Shown piece after piece: positions 1-10,687 of a stretch of 64,000 bases of DNA (the stretch's first letter is position 1; every line of letters begins with the position of its first letter). The notes beneath the pieces are model-generated. The model was not told the DNA's origin. It saw only the letters and a list, made by a program, of their open reading frames with translations, and ran no database searches. The stretch is taken from NCBI RefSeq assembly GCF_021513195.1, contig NZ_CP090974.1, positions 2,430,001 to 2,494,000 of the forward strand. Direction: 5' to 3'. A program made the position numbers and the translations under genes. Origin of the DNA: Shewanella sp. OMA3-2 (lineage in GTDB: Bacteria > Pseudomonadota > Gammaproteobacteria > Enterobacterales > Shewanellaceae).

Positions 1-425
1 TGGATCACAGATAGTGGGTTGGGGACATGTTCTAACATTTCCATGCAGGTCACTACATCATAATAGCCTTTATGACCATCTCTGTGTTCTTCAGCGGTGC
101 TTTTTATGTAATTGACCGTGACTCCGGTTTCTAACGCATGTAAGCGAGCCACTTCTAGTGGTTCATTACCCATGTCTAAGCCATCTACATGGGCACCAAT
201 TTTAGCCATACTCTCAGATAAAATTCCGCCGCCGCAACCAATGTCGAGCACTTTTTTACCAAAAATACCCTGTGCGGTTTGATCAATATAGTTTAAACGT
301 AACGGATTAAGCTGATGCAAGGGTTTAAAAGAGCCATTAGGATCCCACCAGGTTTGCGCCATTGCTTCAAATTTAGCAATCTCATCGGGGTCGACATTTA
401 TATTCGCAGCAGTTTCAGTAGACAT
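1..425 (-). CDS. ubiG: UbiG, ubiquinone biosynthesis O-methyltransferase (3' end outside window)
   Basis: SAM-dependent O-methyltransferase that acts twice in ubiquinone synthesis. The start codon is at 425 on the minus strand and about 141 codons are visible before the window edge, so the C-terminal part is missing. The N-terminus reads [19 protein letters not shown], followed by the W-W-D-P-N-G motif typical of UbiG and the SAM-binding motif [13 protein letters not shown] at roughly residues 60-72. The acidic post-I motif and EMLEHV segment follow. It is divergent from gyrA, the same arrangement as in Escherichia coli. Identification is from recognised family sequence and context. Confidence 0.93.
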   Translation of the reverse strand, partial: MSTETAANINVDPDEIAKFEAMAQTWWDPNGSFKPLHQLNPLRLNYIDQTAQGIFGKKVLDIGCGGGILSESMAKIGAHVDGLDMGNEPLEVARLHALETGVTVNYIKSTAEEHRDGHKGYYDVVTCMEMLEHVPNPLSVI

Positions 426-470
426 GAGGTACCTAGATATCGTTATGCATTATGGATGACATTATATCCA

Positions 471-498
471 TTGAGACGGTTTTTAATAGGGCTAAAAT
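471..498 (+). promoter_or_regulatory. Candidate sigma-70 promoter for a small RNA between ubiG and gyrA
   Basis: A TTGAGA hexamer (471-476) and a TAAAAT hexamer (493-498) are separated by 16 bases, close to the sigma-70 consensus. The predicted transcription start is near 505. It points toward gyrA, but a terminator-like hairpin lies at 629-665, before the gyrA start at 805. Prediction only. Confidence 0.35.
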
Positions 499-504
499 AG
501 ATCA

Positions 505-665
505 ATGCATATGATCCCAGTCAACTTTTTCCATGTTCAGGTGGTTATTTAAACAATCTAGTGGTGAGTTTGTTCATTCAATGCTCAATACAAACGTTTT
601 TAAACCACTAAAACGAGACTTGTTAGGGGGCTAAGTTACTGCTAAATGAGTAAGTTAGCCTTTTT
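505..665 (+). ncRNA. Candidate intergenic small RNA, ubiG-gyrA
   Basis: This 379-base gap between divergent ubiG and gyrA holds no convincing ORF on the plus strand. It does hold a promoter-like pair of hexamers upstream, an internal hairpin in which TAGTGGT (559-565) and TTTGT (569-573) pair with ACAAA (590-594) and ACCACTA (604-610), and a terminal hairpin (629-660) followed by five T. A plus-strand terminator here has no upstream plus-strand gene in the gap to serve. The alternative is a gyrA leader with an attenuator. No RNA family was recognised. Confidence 0.35.
629..665 (+). terminator. Rho-independent-type hairpin upstream of gyrA
   Basis: GGCTAAGTTACT (629-640) pairs with AGTAAGTTAGCC (649-660) with a single G-G mismatch and an 8-base loop. 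TTTTT follows at 661-665. It ends the candidate small RNA or attenuates gyrA readthrough. Confidence 0.5.
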
Positions 666-804
666 ATTAACTCTAAAGTCAATTTGGTTTAGGTTTGCTC
701 TGGCGACATTAAATATCTGTGTTAGAATGCCAAATCACGTTTTAAAGCTTGACGATAGTATAGATTAAAACTCGTCAGCTCAATTTCAGGGGAACGCGCA
801 GTTT

Positions 805-3528
805 ATGACTGATCTGGCTTCATCTATTTCGCCAATTAATATTGAAGACGAACTCAAAAATTCGTATCTAGATTACGCTATGAGCGTAATTGTTGGTCGT
901 GCATTGCCTGACGTGCGTGACGGCCTAAAGCCGGTACATCGCCGTGTCTTGTTTGCAATGAGCGAACTTAAAAACGACTGGAACAAACCTTATAAAAAAT
1001 CCGCTCGTGTTGTCGGTGACGTAATCGGTAAGTATCATCCACATGGTGACACTGCTGTTTATGACACTATTGTTCGTATGGCACAGCCATTCTCATTACG
1101 CTACACCTTAGTAGACGGCCAAGGTAACTTTGGTTCTGTTGACGGTGACTCAGCGGCTGCAATGCGTTATACCGAAATTCGTATGCAGAAATTAGCCCAT
1201 TCATTATTGGCTGATTTAGAGAAGGAAACCGTCGATTTTGTCCCTAACTACGACGGTACAGAATTTATTCCTGCAGTATTACCGACTCGAGTACCTAACC
1301 TACTCATTAACGGTTCATCAGGTATTGCTGTCGGTATGGCAACCAATATTCCACCGCATAACTTAAACGAAGTCGTTAAAGGATGTTTAGCCTTAATTGA
1401 AGAGCCTAGCTTATCAATTGAACAGTTAATGGAATATATTCCAGGCCCTGACTTTCCTACAGCGGCATCAATTAACGGTAGAAAAGGCATTATTGATGCC
1501 TACAATACTGGCCGTGGACGCGCTATTATGCGCTCAAAGGCAGATGTTGAGACTGATGAGAATGGTCGTGAACGTATTATTGTTCATGAAATTCCATATC
1601 AAGTTAACAAAGCGCGCCTGATTGAAAAAATTGCTGAGCTTGTTAAAGATAAAAAAATTGAAGGCATCAGTGGCTTACGTGACGAGTCTGATAAAGACGG
1701 TATGCGTATAGTTATTGAAATTAAGCGTGGTGAAGTGGGCGAGGTTGTGCTAAATAACCTTTACGCTCAAACTCAGATGCAGTGTTCGTTTGGTATTAAC
1801 ATGGTTGCCTTAACAAATGGCCAACCTAAGTTATTTAACCTGAAAGAAATGCTTGAGTGCTTTATTCTTCATCGTCGTGAAGTGGTTACCCGCCGTACAG
1901 TATTTGAATTGAAAAAAGCCCGTGAACGTGCTCATATCCTTGAAGCATTGGCCATCGCTTTAGCTAACATCGACCCAATTATTGCGCTAATTAAAGCCTC
2001 GCCAACACCTGCCGAAGCGAAAGCCAAGTTGGTTGCCCAAGGTTGGGAATTAGGTCACGTACAAGGCATGTTAGAAAAAGCCGGTGATGATGCTGCTCGT
2101 CCTGAATGGTTAGAGCCTGAATACGGAATCCGTGATGGCGCATACTATTTAACTGAGCAACAAGCACAGGCAATTCTTGAATTACGTTTACACCGTTTAA
2201 CGGGTCTTGAACATGATAAAATTCTTGCTGAATATGAAGAGTTATTGATTGTTATTGCTGCTTTGTTACTGATTTTAAGCAGTCCTGAGCGTTTGATGGA
2301 AGTCATCAAAGAAGAGCTAGAAGAAATTCTTGAGCAATACGGTGATGAGCGCCGCACAATAATTAACGCTAATGAAATTGATATGAGTCTTGAAGACTTG
2401 ATCAATGAAGAAGATGTTGTTGTGACCTTATCACATTTAGGCTATGCCAAGTACCAACCTCTTTCTGATTACCAAGCACAGCGTCGCGGTGGTAAAGGTA
2501 AAGCAGCGACTAAAGTAAAAGATGAAGATTTTGTTGAGAAACTATTAGTGGCAAATACCCACGATACGATTCTTTGCTTCTCTGACTTTGGTAAAATGTA
2601 CTGGCTTAAAGTGTATCAATTGCCATTGGCTAGCCGTACAGCACGTGGTCGCCCAATTATTAACTTATTACCTTTATCTGAAGGTGAGCACATTACCGCG
2701 ATATTGCCGGTTCGTGAGTATGCCGATGACAAATACATCATCATGGCAACCGCACACGGTACTGTTAAGAAAACCGCACTAACAGCTTACAGTAACCCAC
2801 GTGCTAATGGCATTATTGCCGTTAACTTGAAAGAGGGCGATCAGCTTATTGGTGTTGATATTACTGAAGGTAGTGATGACATCATGTTGTTTTCTAATAC
2901 GGGCAAAGTGGTTCGATTTAATGAAAAAGCACGTGACTCTGAAACCGGTGAAGTGAAAATTGATGCTGAATCGGGTGAAGAAATCATTGCCCTGCGTCCA
3001 ATGGGCCGCACAGCAACGGGTGTTCGTGGTATTAAATTAGAAGATGGTCAGCGTGTGGTATCACTTATTGTGCCTAAAGGTGATGGTGCTATCTTAACGG
3101 TAACTGAAAATGGCTACGGTAAACGTACTGAGCTCAGTGAATATCCAGCTAAGAGCCGTGGTACTAAAGGTGTGGTTTCAATTAAAGTGAGCGATCGAAA
3201 TGGTGCCGTAGTTGGTGCTGTGCAAGTTGGCGCTTTTGACGAAATCATGTTGATCAGTGACAAAGGTACTTTAGTCAGAACCCCTGCTGAAGGTGTATCA
3301 GTCATTGGTCGTAACACCCAAGGTGTGACAATTATTCGTACTGCAGAAGACGAGAAAGTGGTTGGCTTACAACGTATCGAAGAAATTCAGTCTGATGAAG
3401 AATTAGATGACGAAGGTAATCCAATCATCGTAGTGCCTACGGCAGAAATAGATGATGCGGCTACTGATGTTGATGCTGTTGAAACAAGTATTGATACCGA
3501 AGATAAAGATGAGTCAGACGAACAATAA
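805..3528 (+). CDS. gyrA: DNA gyrase subunit A
   Basis: Breakage-reunion subunit of DNA gyrase, introducing negative supercoils with GyrB. The product is 907 residues, close to the family norm. The catalytic tyrosine is Y122 in AAMRYTEIR, and the quinolone-resistance region [10 protein letters not shown] has Thr at position 83 and Asp at 87. The GyrA box QRRGGKG that begins the DNA-wrapping C-terminal domain lies near residue 560. The C-terminal tail (about the last 45 residues) is strongly acidic. A hydrophobic run ([12 protein letters not shown], near residue 480) replaces a stretch that is mixed polar in E. coli GyrA. A strong terminator follows at 3555. Confidence 0.98.
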   Translation: MTDLASSISPINIEDELKNSYLDYAMSVIVGRALPDVRDGLKPVHRRVLFAMSELKNDWNKPYKKSARVVGDVIGKYHPHGDTAVYDTIVRMAQPFSLRYTLVDGQGNFGSVDGDSAAAMRYTEIRMQKLAHSLLADLEKETVDFVPNYDGTEFIPAVLPTRVPNLLINGSSGIAVGMATNIPPHNLNEVVKGCLALIEEPSLSIEQLMEYIPGPDFPTAASINGRKGIIDAYNTGRGRAIMRSKADVETDENGRERIIVHEIPYQVNKARLIEKIAELVKDKKIEGISGLRDESDKDGMRIVIEIKRGEVGEVVLNNLYAQTQMQCSFGINMVALTNGQPKLFNLKEMLECFILHRREVVTRRTVFELKKARERAHILEALAIALANIDPIIALIKASPTPAEAKAKLVAQGWELGHVQGMLEKAGDDAARPEWLEPEYGIRDGAYYLTEQQAQAILELRLHRLTGLEHDKILAEYEELLIVIAALLLILSSPERLMEVIKEELEEILEQYGDERRTIINANEIDMSLEDLINEEDVVVTLSHLGYAKYQPLSDYQAQRRGGKGKAATKVKDEDFVEKLLVANTHDTILCFSDFGKMYWLKVYQLPLASRTARGRPIINLLPLSEGEHITAILPVREYADDKYIIMATAHGTVKKTALTAYSNPRANGIIAVNLKEGDQLIGVDITEGSDDIMLFSNTGKVVRFNEKARDSETGEVKIDAESGEEIIALRPMGRTATGVRGIKLEDGQRVVSLIVPKGDGAILTVTENGYGKRTELSEYPAKSRGTKGVVSIKVSDRNGAVVGAVQVGAFDEIMLISDKGTLVRTPAEGVSVIGRNTQGVTIIRTAEDEKVVGLQRIEEIQSDEELDDEGNPIIVVPTAEIDDAATDVDAVETSIDTEDKDESDEQ

Positions 3529-3554
3529 TAATATTGTCAGTGTTGATTAATTGA

Positions 3555-3585
3555 AAACGAGCGCCTTTTGGCGCTCGTTTTATTT
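3555..3585 (+). terminator. gyrA terminator
   Basis: AAACGAGCGCC (3555-3565) pairs perfectly with GGCGCTCGTTT (3570-3580) around a TTTT loop, followed by a T-rich tail. Confidence 0.85.
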
Positions 3586-3718
3586 TACGGAAAAAATTTC
3601 ATCAAAAACATTCAAGAAAGCGCTATTCAACTGTAAATAAAGTCCTTAGTATTACTGTCATAGAACATCAGCAATCTATTAATAACCTATTAACTATAGT
3701 CGAGTGAAGGAGTTGTCT

Positions 3719-4809
3719 GTGAGCACAATTTATAATTTCTGTGCAGGTCCTGCGATGTTACCGCAACCGGTAATGCAAAAAGCACAACAGGAATTAATTG
3801 ATTGGAATGGGCTAGGGGTCTCCGTGATGGAGATAAGTCATCGCAGTAAAGAATTTATTGCCTTAACACAAGAAGCAGAAAAAAATCTTCGCGAGCTAAT
3901 GAACATTCCGCAAAATTATCATGTGTTATTTATGCATGGTGGTGGCAGAGGTCAGTTTACCAATGTGGTCACTAATTTTTTAGGCGATAATGGCCGAGCT
4001 TTGTATTTAACGTCGGGCCAATGGTCCAGTTCAGCGGTAAAAGAAGCTAAGCGCATTGCAGGCGAGTCGCAGATTGATGAACTCAATATCGTCGAAACCA
4101 TTAATGGTTTACATAAAGTATGCCTACCCGATTTAATGAACATAGATAAAGACTATCGCTTCGTACATTATTGTGCCAATGAAACCGTTGATGGTATTGA
4201 AATATTTGACACATTAAGCTGTCCTTGGCCTGTGGTTGCTGACTTATCATCGACTATCATGTCCCATGAAATTGATGTTAGTAAATTTGGTCTTATTTAT
4301 GCTGGTGCACAAAAAAATATTGGCCCATCAGGTTTGTCGATAGTGATAGTACGTGATGATATGTTAGCAATGCCAACCTTAGTACAATCATCAGTAATGG
4401 ATTACACCATTACCAAAGATAACGATTCAATGTTTAATACTCCACCTACGTTTGCCTGGTATTTAGCGGCCGAAGTCTTCAAATGGTTAAAAGGTGTGGG
4501 GGGGTTGCGGCAATTGAGCGTATCAACCAGCAAAAAGCGGCACTGCTTTATGCCTGTATTGATGAGTTAGCTTTTTATAAAAACGGTGTGGCGATTGATA
4601 ACCGCTCAAGAATGAATGTGACCTTTCAATTAGCTGATAGCGCTCTTGATGCTGAGTTTTTAGCGGAAGCAGAAAAAGCGGGCTTAGTCGCGTTAAAAGG
4701 CCATAGAATAGTAGGTGGTATGCGCGCCAGTCTATATAACGCAATGCCGTTAGAAGGTGTGAAAAAGTTAATAGATTTTATGCAATCATTTGCAAAAAAA
4801 CACAGTTAA
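3719..4809 (+). CDS. serC: Phosphoserine aminotransferase, interrupted by one frameshift
   Basis: PLP enzyme converting 3-phosphohydroxypyruvate to phosphoserine, also used in pyridoxal phosphate synthesis. I place the start at GTG 3719 because AAGGAG (3707-3712) lies six bases upstream and the product then begins [23 protein letters not shown] and the PLP-lysine segment [10 protein letters not shown] are present. The frame is lost at a run of seven G (4498-4504): the first frame ends at 4570 and the second frame ([10 protein letters not shown] onward) ends at 4809. One extra G restores a continuous family-length protein. The G run is also, in exact phase, a possible -1 slippery heptamer, but a homopolymer miscall or slippage deletion is simpler. 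A terminator follows. Confidence 0.9.
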
Positions 4810-4828
4810 TCAAATTTTTTCATAACAA

Positions 4829-4856
4829 AAAGGGCTGAATTATCAGCCCTTTTTTG
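4829..4856 (+). terminator. serC terminator
   Basis: AAAGGGCTGA (4829-4838), loop ATTA, TCAGCCCTTT (4843-4852), then further T. Perfect stem of ten pairs. It sits between serC and the convergent aminotransferase gene and may act both ways. Confidence 0.8.
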
Positions 4857-5001
4857 ACGTTAATCTATTACAATGTACTCAATTGGTAATTGTTTTCATC
4901 GCAGAATAACCGCTAAATTAATAACCAGTAAAACAACTATAATTAATAAAAAATAGTCATTAGAGAGCAATAATTAAACTCATTAATTAATATCTAGCCA
5001 G

Positions 5002-6192
5002 TTATAATATTGATGCAATTGATTTAGCAAGATAATCCACATTCGACTCACTGATCCCTGCGATACTTATCCGGCTAGAACCGACCATATAAATACTGTG
5101 TTGAGATTTAAGTGTTTCAACTTGAGTTTGGTTAATGCCTAAGAAAGAGAACATTCCTTTTTGCGCGGCAATAAAGCTGAAATCCTGGCTAACACCCTGT
5201 TCAATCAGTTTGTTAACTAACATAGCGCGATTACCATTAATGCGATTACGCATCACAGCCAATTCATCAAGCCACTGTTGTTTTAATGTTTCATCAGCCA
5301 ATATGGTTTCAACAATTGCAGCCCCATGTGCCGGCGGCATTGAGTAAATGCAACGAACAACATACAACAATACTGAAAAAGCCACATCAGACTGGGCAGC
5401 ATCTTTACCAATAATCGAACAAGCTCCGATACGTTCACGGTACAAGCCAAAGTTTTTTGAACACGAACTACATAAAATCATGTTCTCAACGGCTTTAGCC
5501 ATTTCTCGCACGCCGTAGGCATCTTCATCTACACCGTCACCAAAACCTTGATAGGCCATATCAACTAATGGCGTAAAACCTTGGTGTGCAGTCACCTTAA
5601 TGACTTCATCCCATTGTGCTGTGGTTAAATCCATACCACTTGGGTTATGACAACAAGCATGTAATAGCACGACATCATCTTTTGAAACCTGTTTCAACGC
5701 GGTCATCATTTGTTCAAATTTAAGCGTCTTAGTATCGTAGTCGTAATAAGGATACGTTTTAACAGTGATCCCCGCTGCTTCAAATAGACCGGTATGGTTA
5801 GCCCATGTAGGATCGCTAACCCATAACACAGCATTAGGGCGACAGCGTTTAATGAAGTCTGCAGCAACACGCAGCGCGCCAGTGCCACCAGGGGTTGAAA
5901 CAGTTCGAATACGGTTCGCTAGAAGAGCCAGGTGGCTTTTACCGAAAGCCAGTTCAGTCATTAATTGATTAAATAAAGGGGAGCCCGTTGGACCAATATA
6001 GACCTTAGTATCTTCAGTATCGATACGACGCTGCTCTGCAACTTTGACACAATCTAGAATAGGTGTGTGACCCTTTGGATCTTTATAGACGCCTACACCT
6101 AAATCAACTTTATGAGAGTGATTATCTGCACGGTATTGGGTTAATAATCCTAAAATAGGATCGGCTGGTAAGGCTGTTAATAATTCAAACAT
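5002..6192 (-). CDS. Aspartate/aromatic amino acid aminotransferase, class I (paralogue 1)
   Basis: PLP-dependent transaminase interconverting aspartate or aromatic amino acids with their keto acids. The 396-residue product has the class I landmarks: N-terminal substrate region with PADPILGL, the DPTWANH segment, the cofactor-contact motif HACCHNPSGMD, and the PLP-lysine segment SSCSKNFGLYRERIG. It lies opposite to and between serC and aroA, separating genes that are adjacent in E. coli. A paralogue with the same architecture is at 56531-57724. Whether it prefers aspartate or aromatic substrates cannot be read from the sequence, so no symbol is given. Confidence 0.93.
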   Translation of the reverse strand: MFELLTALPADPILGLLTQYRADNHSHKVDLGVGVYKDPKGHTPILDCVKVAEQRRIDTEDTKVYIGPTGSPLFNQLMTELAFGKSHLALLANRIRTVSTPGGTGALRVAADFIKRCRPNAVLWVSDPTWANHTGLFEAAGITVKTYPYYDYDTKTLKFEQMMTALKQVSKDDVVLLHACCHNPSGMDLTTAQWDEVIKVTAHQGFTPLVDMAYQGFGDGVDEDAYGVREMAKAVENMILCSSCSKNFGLYRERIGACSIIGKDAAQSDVAFSVLLYVVRCIYSMPPAHGAAIVETILADETLKQQWLDELAVMRNRINGNRAMLVNKLIEQGVSQDFSFIAAQKGMFSFLGINQTQVETLKSQHSIYMVGSSRISIAGISESNVDYLAKSIASIL

Positions 6193-6642
6193 GTGGATAC
6201 CTTTTATTAGCGCTGTTTACTCATACTATTTTTAATTATCGCGCATACTTAGCGAATTGCTCCTAGGATAACGTGCTTTAAACATATAGTTAAAGTATTA
6301 ATCTACACAAATGATTTTAATTTTTAGTTGAGTATTTTTCAGTTGGAAACTTATGCTGACAAATAAATAATTCTGTTATCTTTGAGACTATTCTGCTGTA
6401 ATGGCTACCCATTACGAATAATGTCTTTTGGATAGAAATAATTAACATTTTTGTGACTTTAAGCCAAATCAATACCTAAAACTCAATCACAATGAATAAG
6501 TATATTTATGTGATGAGTATTGCTTGTATCGTGCTTATGTCGTAATTAATTTGTTCCACTTCCTTTATCTCTTAACGATAGGGAAGGGATGTTTGAAACC
6601 TGGTTAACCAAAGTTTAATCAATTGATAGAAGAAGAAAGCAA
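6193..6642. other. Divergent intergenic region, aminotransferase / aroA
   Basis: About 450 AT-rich bases between two divergent genes. I see no ORF with a ribosome binding site, no RNA gene and no clear TyrR-type site. The region must hold both promoters. AGAAGAAAG just before 6643 is a plausible aroA ribosome binding site. Confidence 0.6.
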
Positions 6643-7925
6643 ATGAAGCAACTGCATTTAGAGCCGATCGCTAACATGAATGGCGAAATAAATATTCCAG
6701 GTTCCAAAAGCATTTCCAACAGAGCATTGTTGCTTGCCACATTAGCTAAAGGCACGACAACACTAACCAACCTGCTCGACTCTGACGACATACGCTATAT
6801 GTTAACGTCTTTAAAACAACTTGGCGTTGAATTTGAACTCAGTGAAAATAATACAGTTTGTAAAGTGAAAGGGCTTGCGGGAACATTAAACAGTGAAACA
6901 CCCCAGACACTATTTTTGGGTAATGCTGGTACCGCCATGAGGCCACTTTGTGCCGCATTAACATTAGGGCAAGGTGAGTTCACTTTAACCGGTGAGCCTA
7001 GAATGGAAGAACGTCCAATCGGTGACTTAGTCGATGCGTTACAACAGCTTGGTGCTCAAGTTCAATATCTTAAAAACACTGGCTTTCCGCCATTAACCGT
7101 TAATGCTACCAGGTTAAATGGTGGCAATGTGGAAATTGCGGGTGATTTATCAAGCCAATTTTTAACGGCACTACTAATGGTTGCACCTCTAGCAAAAGAT
7201 AGCGTCAATATCATGATTAAAGGGGAATTAGTCTCAAAACCTTATATTGATATAACAATAGCCCTAATGAAACAATTTGGCGTAGAAGTGATTAACCACA
7301 GTTACCAGCGTTTTGAAATCGTAGCAGGGCAGCAATATATTTCACGGGTAAAGTGTTAGTGGAAGGAGATGCTTCATCTGCTTCTTACTTTTTAGCTGCT
7401 GGAGCAATTCAAGGGGGTGAAGTTAAAGTCACTGGCGTCGGTCGGTTAAGTATTCAAGGCGATGTTAAGTTTGCTGACGCACTAGCGCAGATGGGGGCAG
7501 ACATTGAGTGGGGCGATGATTACATTATCGCCAGAAAGTCAGCACTAAGTGCAATCGAAATGGACATGAACCATATACCAGATGCAGCCATGACCATTGC
7601 GACAGCGGCATTATTTGCCAAAGGCACCACCAAACTGACTAATATTTACAACTGGCGCATTAAAGAAACAGACCGTTTAGCTGCCATGGCAACAGAGCTG
7701 CGTAAAGTAGGTGCTATTGTTGATGAAGGCTATGATTACATCACCATTACGCCACCAGAACATATTAATACTGCAGCAATTGATACCTATAATGATCACC
7801 GTATGGCGATGTGTTTTTCATTATTGGCACTTGCAGACTGCGGGATCACAATTAATGACCCTGACTGCACCTCAAAAACATTTCCTACCTTTTTCAAAGA
7901 GTTTAAACGTTTAACTGACTGTTAA
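6643..7925 (+). CDS. aroA: EPSP synthase (3-phosphoshikimate 1-carboxyvinyltransferase), interrupted by one frameshift
   Basis: Sixth step of the shikimate pathway, joining PEP to shikimate-3-phosphate. The N-terminal half has [14 protein letters not shown] and [11 protein letters not shown] (PEP-site residues). The C-terminal half has [24 protein letters not shown] and [11 protein letters not shown]. The first frame stops at 7359 after ISRVKC, and the second begins within VLVEGDASS. Adding one C at 7345-7348, turning CGGG into CCGGG, gives [13 protein letters not shown], which matches the expected family sequence. Because this enzyme is needed for aromatic amino acid synthesis and both halves are undecayed, a sequencing deletion is more likely than a real null. 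It is upstream of cmk, as in related bacteria. Confidence 0.93.
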
Positions 7926-8117
7926 AATAGATTAAATCCCTAAAAATCAACCTTGAATTATGGGGTTAATAAAGCACAAGTGTTCTATTAACCTCCACTT
8001 CTAAGTTAATTTTATCTTAGCAACGGCTTTTTATTGAAAATTGTTATACAATGCTGCCGCTTATTTTTGGCTAAACCCTTTTTTTATATTCAGGGATGAT
8101 GTTTTTCGGAGGAATTT

Positions 8118-8803
8118 ATGACTGAACGGGCTCCAATCGTGACTGTGGACGGTCCAAGCGGTGCAGGAAAAGGGACAATTTGCCAATTATTATCCAAACA
8201 TTTAGGTTGGCATCTATTAGATAGTGGCGCGATTTACCGCGTATTAGCGCTTGCGGCGATACATCATCATATAGAATTAAGTAATGAAGAAGCGTTAACC
8301 TTAATGGCTGCCCATTTAGATGTGCAGTTTTTGACTAACGCAGACAGTAATGCCATTAAAGTGGTGCTTGAAGGTGAGGATGTGACGACAACCATCCGCA
8401 GTCAAGAATGTTCAGATGCGGCCTCTAAAGTCGCCGCTTTACCGCGAGTTCGCGAAGCATTATTACGTCGTCAACGTGCTTTTTCTGCTATGCGGGTTTA
8501 GTTGCCGACGGCAGAGATATGGGAACGGTTGTGTTTCCTCATGCCCCAGCCAAGATATTCCTGACAGCTTCAGCCCAAGAGCGTGCTGAAAGACGCTTTA
8601 ATCAGTTGCAGGACAAAGGCTTCGATGTTAAAATCGACCGCCTTTTAGCTGAAATTATCGAACGAGACGAACGTGATATCAATCGTTCAGCTTCTCCGTT
8701 AGTGCCAGCTGAAGATGCCTTAGTGGTAGACACAAGTGGCATTTCAATCGAAGGCGTACTGGCTCTAGTGTTAGAGCACGTAAATAAAAAAATTACAGAC
8801 TAG
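8118..8803 (+). CDS. cmk: Cytidylate kinase, interrupted by one frameshift
   Basis: Phosphorylates CMP and dCMP using ATP. The start at 8118 follows GGAGG. The Walker A motif is GPSGAGKGT (about residues 12-20), followed by [21 protein letters not shown] and the R-R lid region follow in the second frame. The first frame stops at 8501 after FSAMRV. One added C at 8493-8496 (CGGG to CCGGG) gives [15 protein letters not shown] and continues to 8803. This is the same lesion, in the same local sequence, as in aroA. Cmk is important for growth and both halves are well conserved, so I read it as an intact gene with a base-calling gap. Confidence 0.92.
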
Positions 8804-8940
8804 TTAAGATAAAGAGTAACTTTATTAGTTATTTAAGCTAAACTAGCTGTAGGTATTCGCGTTATGGATGACGTGGATTATATTACTAGACTCCACATCT
8901 AGGATGGATGGTGGTTTATTACATAAAGTAACCCTAAAAC
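8804..8940 (+). promoter_or_regulatory. rpsA leader without a Shine-Dalgarno sequence
   Basis: The bases just before the rpsA ATG (8941) read AAGTAACCCTAAAAC, with no purine-rich ribosome binding site. The leader can form a hairpin with GTGGA (8873-8877) and TCCAC (8892-8896), a second with GGTT (8913-8916) and AACC (8930-8933), and contains unpaired GGA copies between them. The E. coli S1 leader is known to lack a Shine-Dalgarno and to use hairpins with GGA for S1-dependent initiation and autoregulation. Equivalence here is inferred. Confidence 0.45.
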
Positions 8941-10608
8941 ATGACTGAATCTTTTGCTGATCTATTTGAACAATCCCTTCTAACTCTGGAGTTTCGTCCA
9001 GGTTCTATCGTTCGTGGTACTGTTGTTGCCATCGAAAACGGTATGGTACTTGTTGACGCAGGCCTTAAGTCTGAAAGCCCAATCAATGCTGACGAATTCA
9101 AAAACGCACAAGGCGTTTTAGAAATTCAAGTTGGCGATGAAGTTGATGTTGCGCTTGACTCTGTTGAAGATGGCTTCGGTGAGACTCAATTGTCTCGCGA
9201 AAAAGCTAAGCGTCATGAAGCTTGGATCGTTCTAGAAAAAGCGTACGAAGATGCTGAAACTGTAATCGGTATCATCAATGGTAAAGTTAAAGGCGGTTTC
9301 ACTGTTGAATTAAACGGTATCCGTGCCTTCTTACCAGGTTCTCTAGTTGACGTGCGCCCAGTTCGCGACACCGCTCACTTAGAGTACAAAGAATTAGAAT
9401 TCAAAGTTATCAAGCTTGATCAGAAGCGCAACAACGTTGTTGTTTCTCGTCGTGCTGTTATCGAATCAGAAAGCAGTGCTGAGCGTGATGCACTTCTTGA
9501 AAATCTACAAGAAGGCCAAGCAGTTAAAGGTATCGTTAAGAACCTTACTGACTACGGTGCATTCGTAGATTTAGGTGGTGTTGACGGTCTATTACATATC
9601 ACTGATATGGCGTGGAAACGTGTTAAGCACCCATCTGAAATCGTTAATGTTGGTGACGAAATCAACGTTAAAGTACTTAAGTACGATCGTGAACGCACTC
9701 GTGTGTCACTAGGTCTTAAGCAACTTGGCGAAGATCCATGGTTAGAAATCAGCAAGCGCTACCCAGAAAGCACACGTCTTACTGGTCGCGTAACTAACTT
9801 AACTGACTACGGCTGTTTCGTGGAAATCGAAGAAGGCGTTGAAGGTTTAGTACACGTTTCTGAAATGGATTGGACTAACAAAAACATTCACCCATCTAAA
9901 GTTGTTAACTTAGGTGATGAAGTTGAAGTGTTAGTATTAGACATCGATGAAGAACGTCGTCGTATTTCTCTTGGCCTTAAACAGTGTAAAGTTAACCCAT
10001 GGGATGACTTCGCAACTAAGTTTAACAAAGGCGACAAAGTATCTGGTAAGATCAAGTCAATCACTGACTTCGGTATCTTTATCGGTCTTGACGGTGGAAT
10101 CGATGGTCTTGTTCACTTATCTGATATTTCTTGGAACGGTACTGGCGAAGATGCAGTGTCTGAATACAAGAAAGGCGACGAAATCCATGCAGTGGTTCTT
10201 TCAGTAGACCCAGAGCGTGAACGTATCAGCTTAGGCGTTAAGCAAACTGAAGATGATCCATTCAATGCATATTTAGCTGACAAGAAGAAAGGCACCGTAG
10301 TACACGGTACCGTTGCTGCTGTTGATGCTAAAGGTGTTACAGTTGAACTAGCTGATACTGTTGAAGGTTATATCCGTGTTGCTGATATTTCTGCTGAGCG
10401 CATCGAAGATGCATCTACTGTATACTCAGTAGGTGATGCTATCGAAGCTAAGTTCATGGGCGTAGATCGCAAGAATCGTTCTATCAGCTTATCTATCAAA
10501 GCGAAAGATGAAGCAGAACAGAAAGAAGCTATCGCTACTTTGAACAAGCAAGATGACGCGGTTATCAGCAATGCAATGGCTGAAGCGTTTAAAGCGGCTC
10601 GTAAGTAA
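8941..10608 (+). CDS. rpsA: 30S ribosomal protein S1
   Basis: RNA-binding ribosomal protein that melts and docks mRNA leaders on the 30S subunit. At 555 residues it matches the six-S1-domain proteobacterial form. Repeating signatures such as [40 protein letters not shown] and [20 protein letters not shown] mark successive OB-fold S1 domains from about residue 190 onward. It lies between cmk and ihfB as in E. coli. Codon use is strongly biased, as expected for a highly expressed gene. A hairpin separates it from ihfB. Confidence 0.98.
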   Translation: MTESFADLFEQSLLTLEFRPGSIVRGTVVAIENGMVLVDAGLKSESPINADEFKNAQGVLEIQVGDEVDVALDSVEDGFGETQLSREKAKRHEAWIVLEKAYEDAETVIGIINGKVKGGFTVELNGIRAFLPGSLVDVRPVRDTAHLEYKELEFKVIKLDQKRNNVVVSRRAVIESESSAERDALLENLQEGQAVKGIVKNLTDYGAFVDLGGVDGLLHITDMAWKRVKHPSEIVNVGDEINVKVLKYDRERTRVSLGLKQLGEDPWLEISKRYPESTRLTGRVTNLTDYGCFVEIEEGVEGLVHVSEMDWTNKNIHPSKVVNLGDEVEVLVLDIDEERRRISLGLKQCKVNPWDDFATKFNKGDKVSGKIKSITDFGIFIGLDGGIDGLVHLSDISWNGTGEDAVSEYKKGDEIHAVVLSVDPERERISLGVKQTEDDPFNAYLADKKKGTVVHGTVAAVDAKGVTVELADTVEGYIRVADISAERIEDASTVYSVGDAIEAKFMGVDRKNRSISLSIKAKDEAEQKEAIATLNKQDDAVISNAMAEAFKAARK

Positions 10609-10615
10609 TCGAAAA

Positions 10616-10654
10616 TCGCCTGTTGTATGGGGAGAGAAACTCCCCATTAGGCGA
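10616..10654 (+). terminator. Strong hairpin between rpsA and ihfB
   Basis: TCGCCT (10616-10621) pairs with AGGCGA (10649-10654), and TGGGGAG (10628-10634) pairs with CTCCCCA (10640-10646) around AGAAA. No T run follows, so it may be a processing or partial-termination signal and not a classic terminator. Confidence 0.5.
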
Positions 10655-10687
10655 CTGTGTTTGGCTTGGAAATAGGAAATAACTAAG

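Noticed and set aside
6491..6544. A 17-codon ORF (MNKYIYVMSIACIVLMS) in the aminotransferase-aroA gap
   Set aside because: No ribosome binding site and too short to support.
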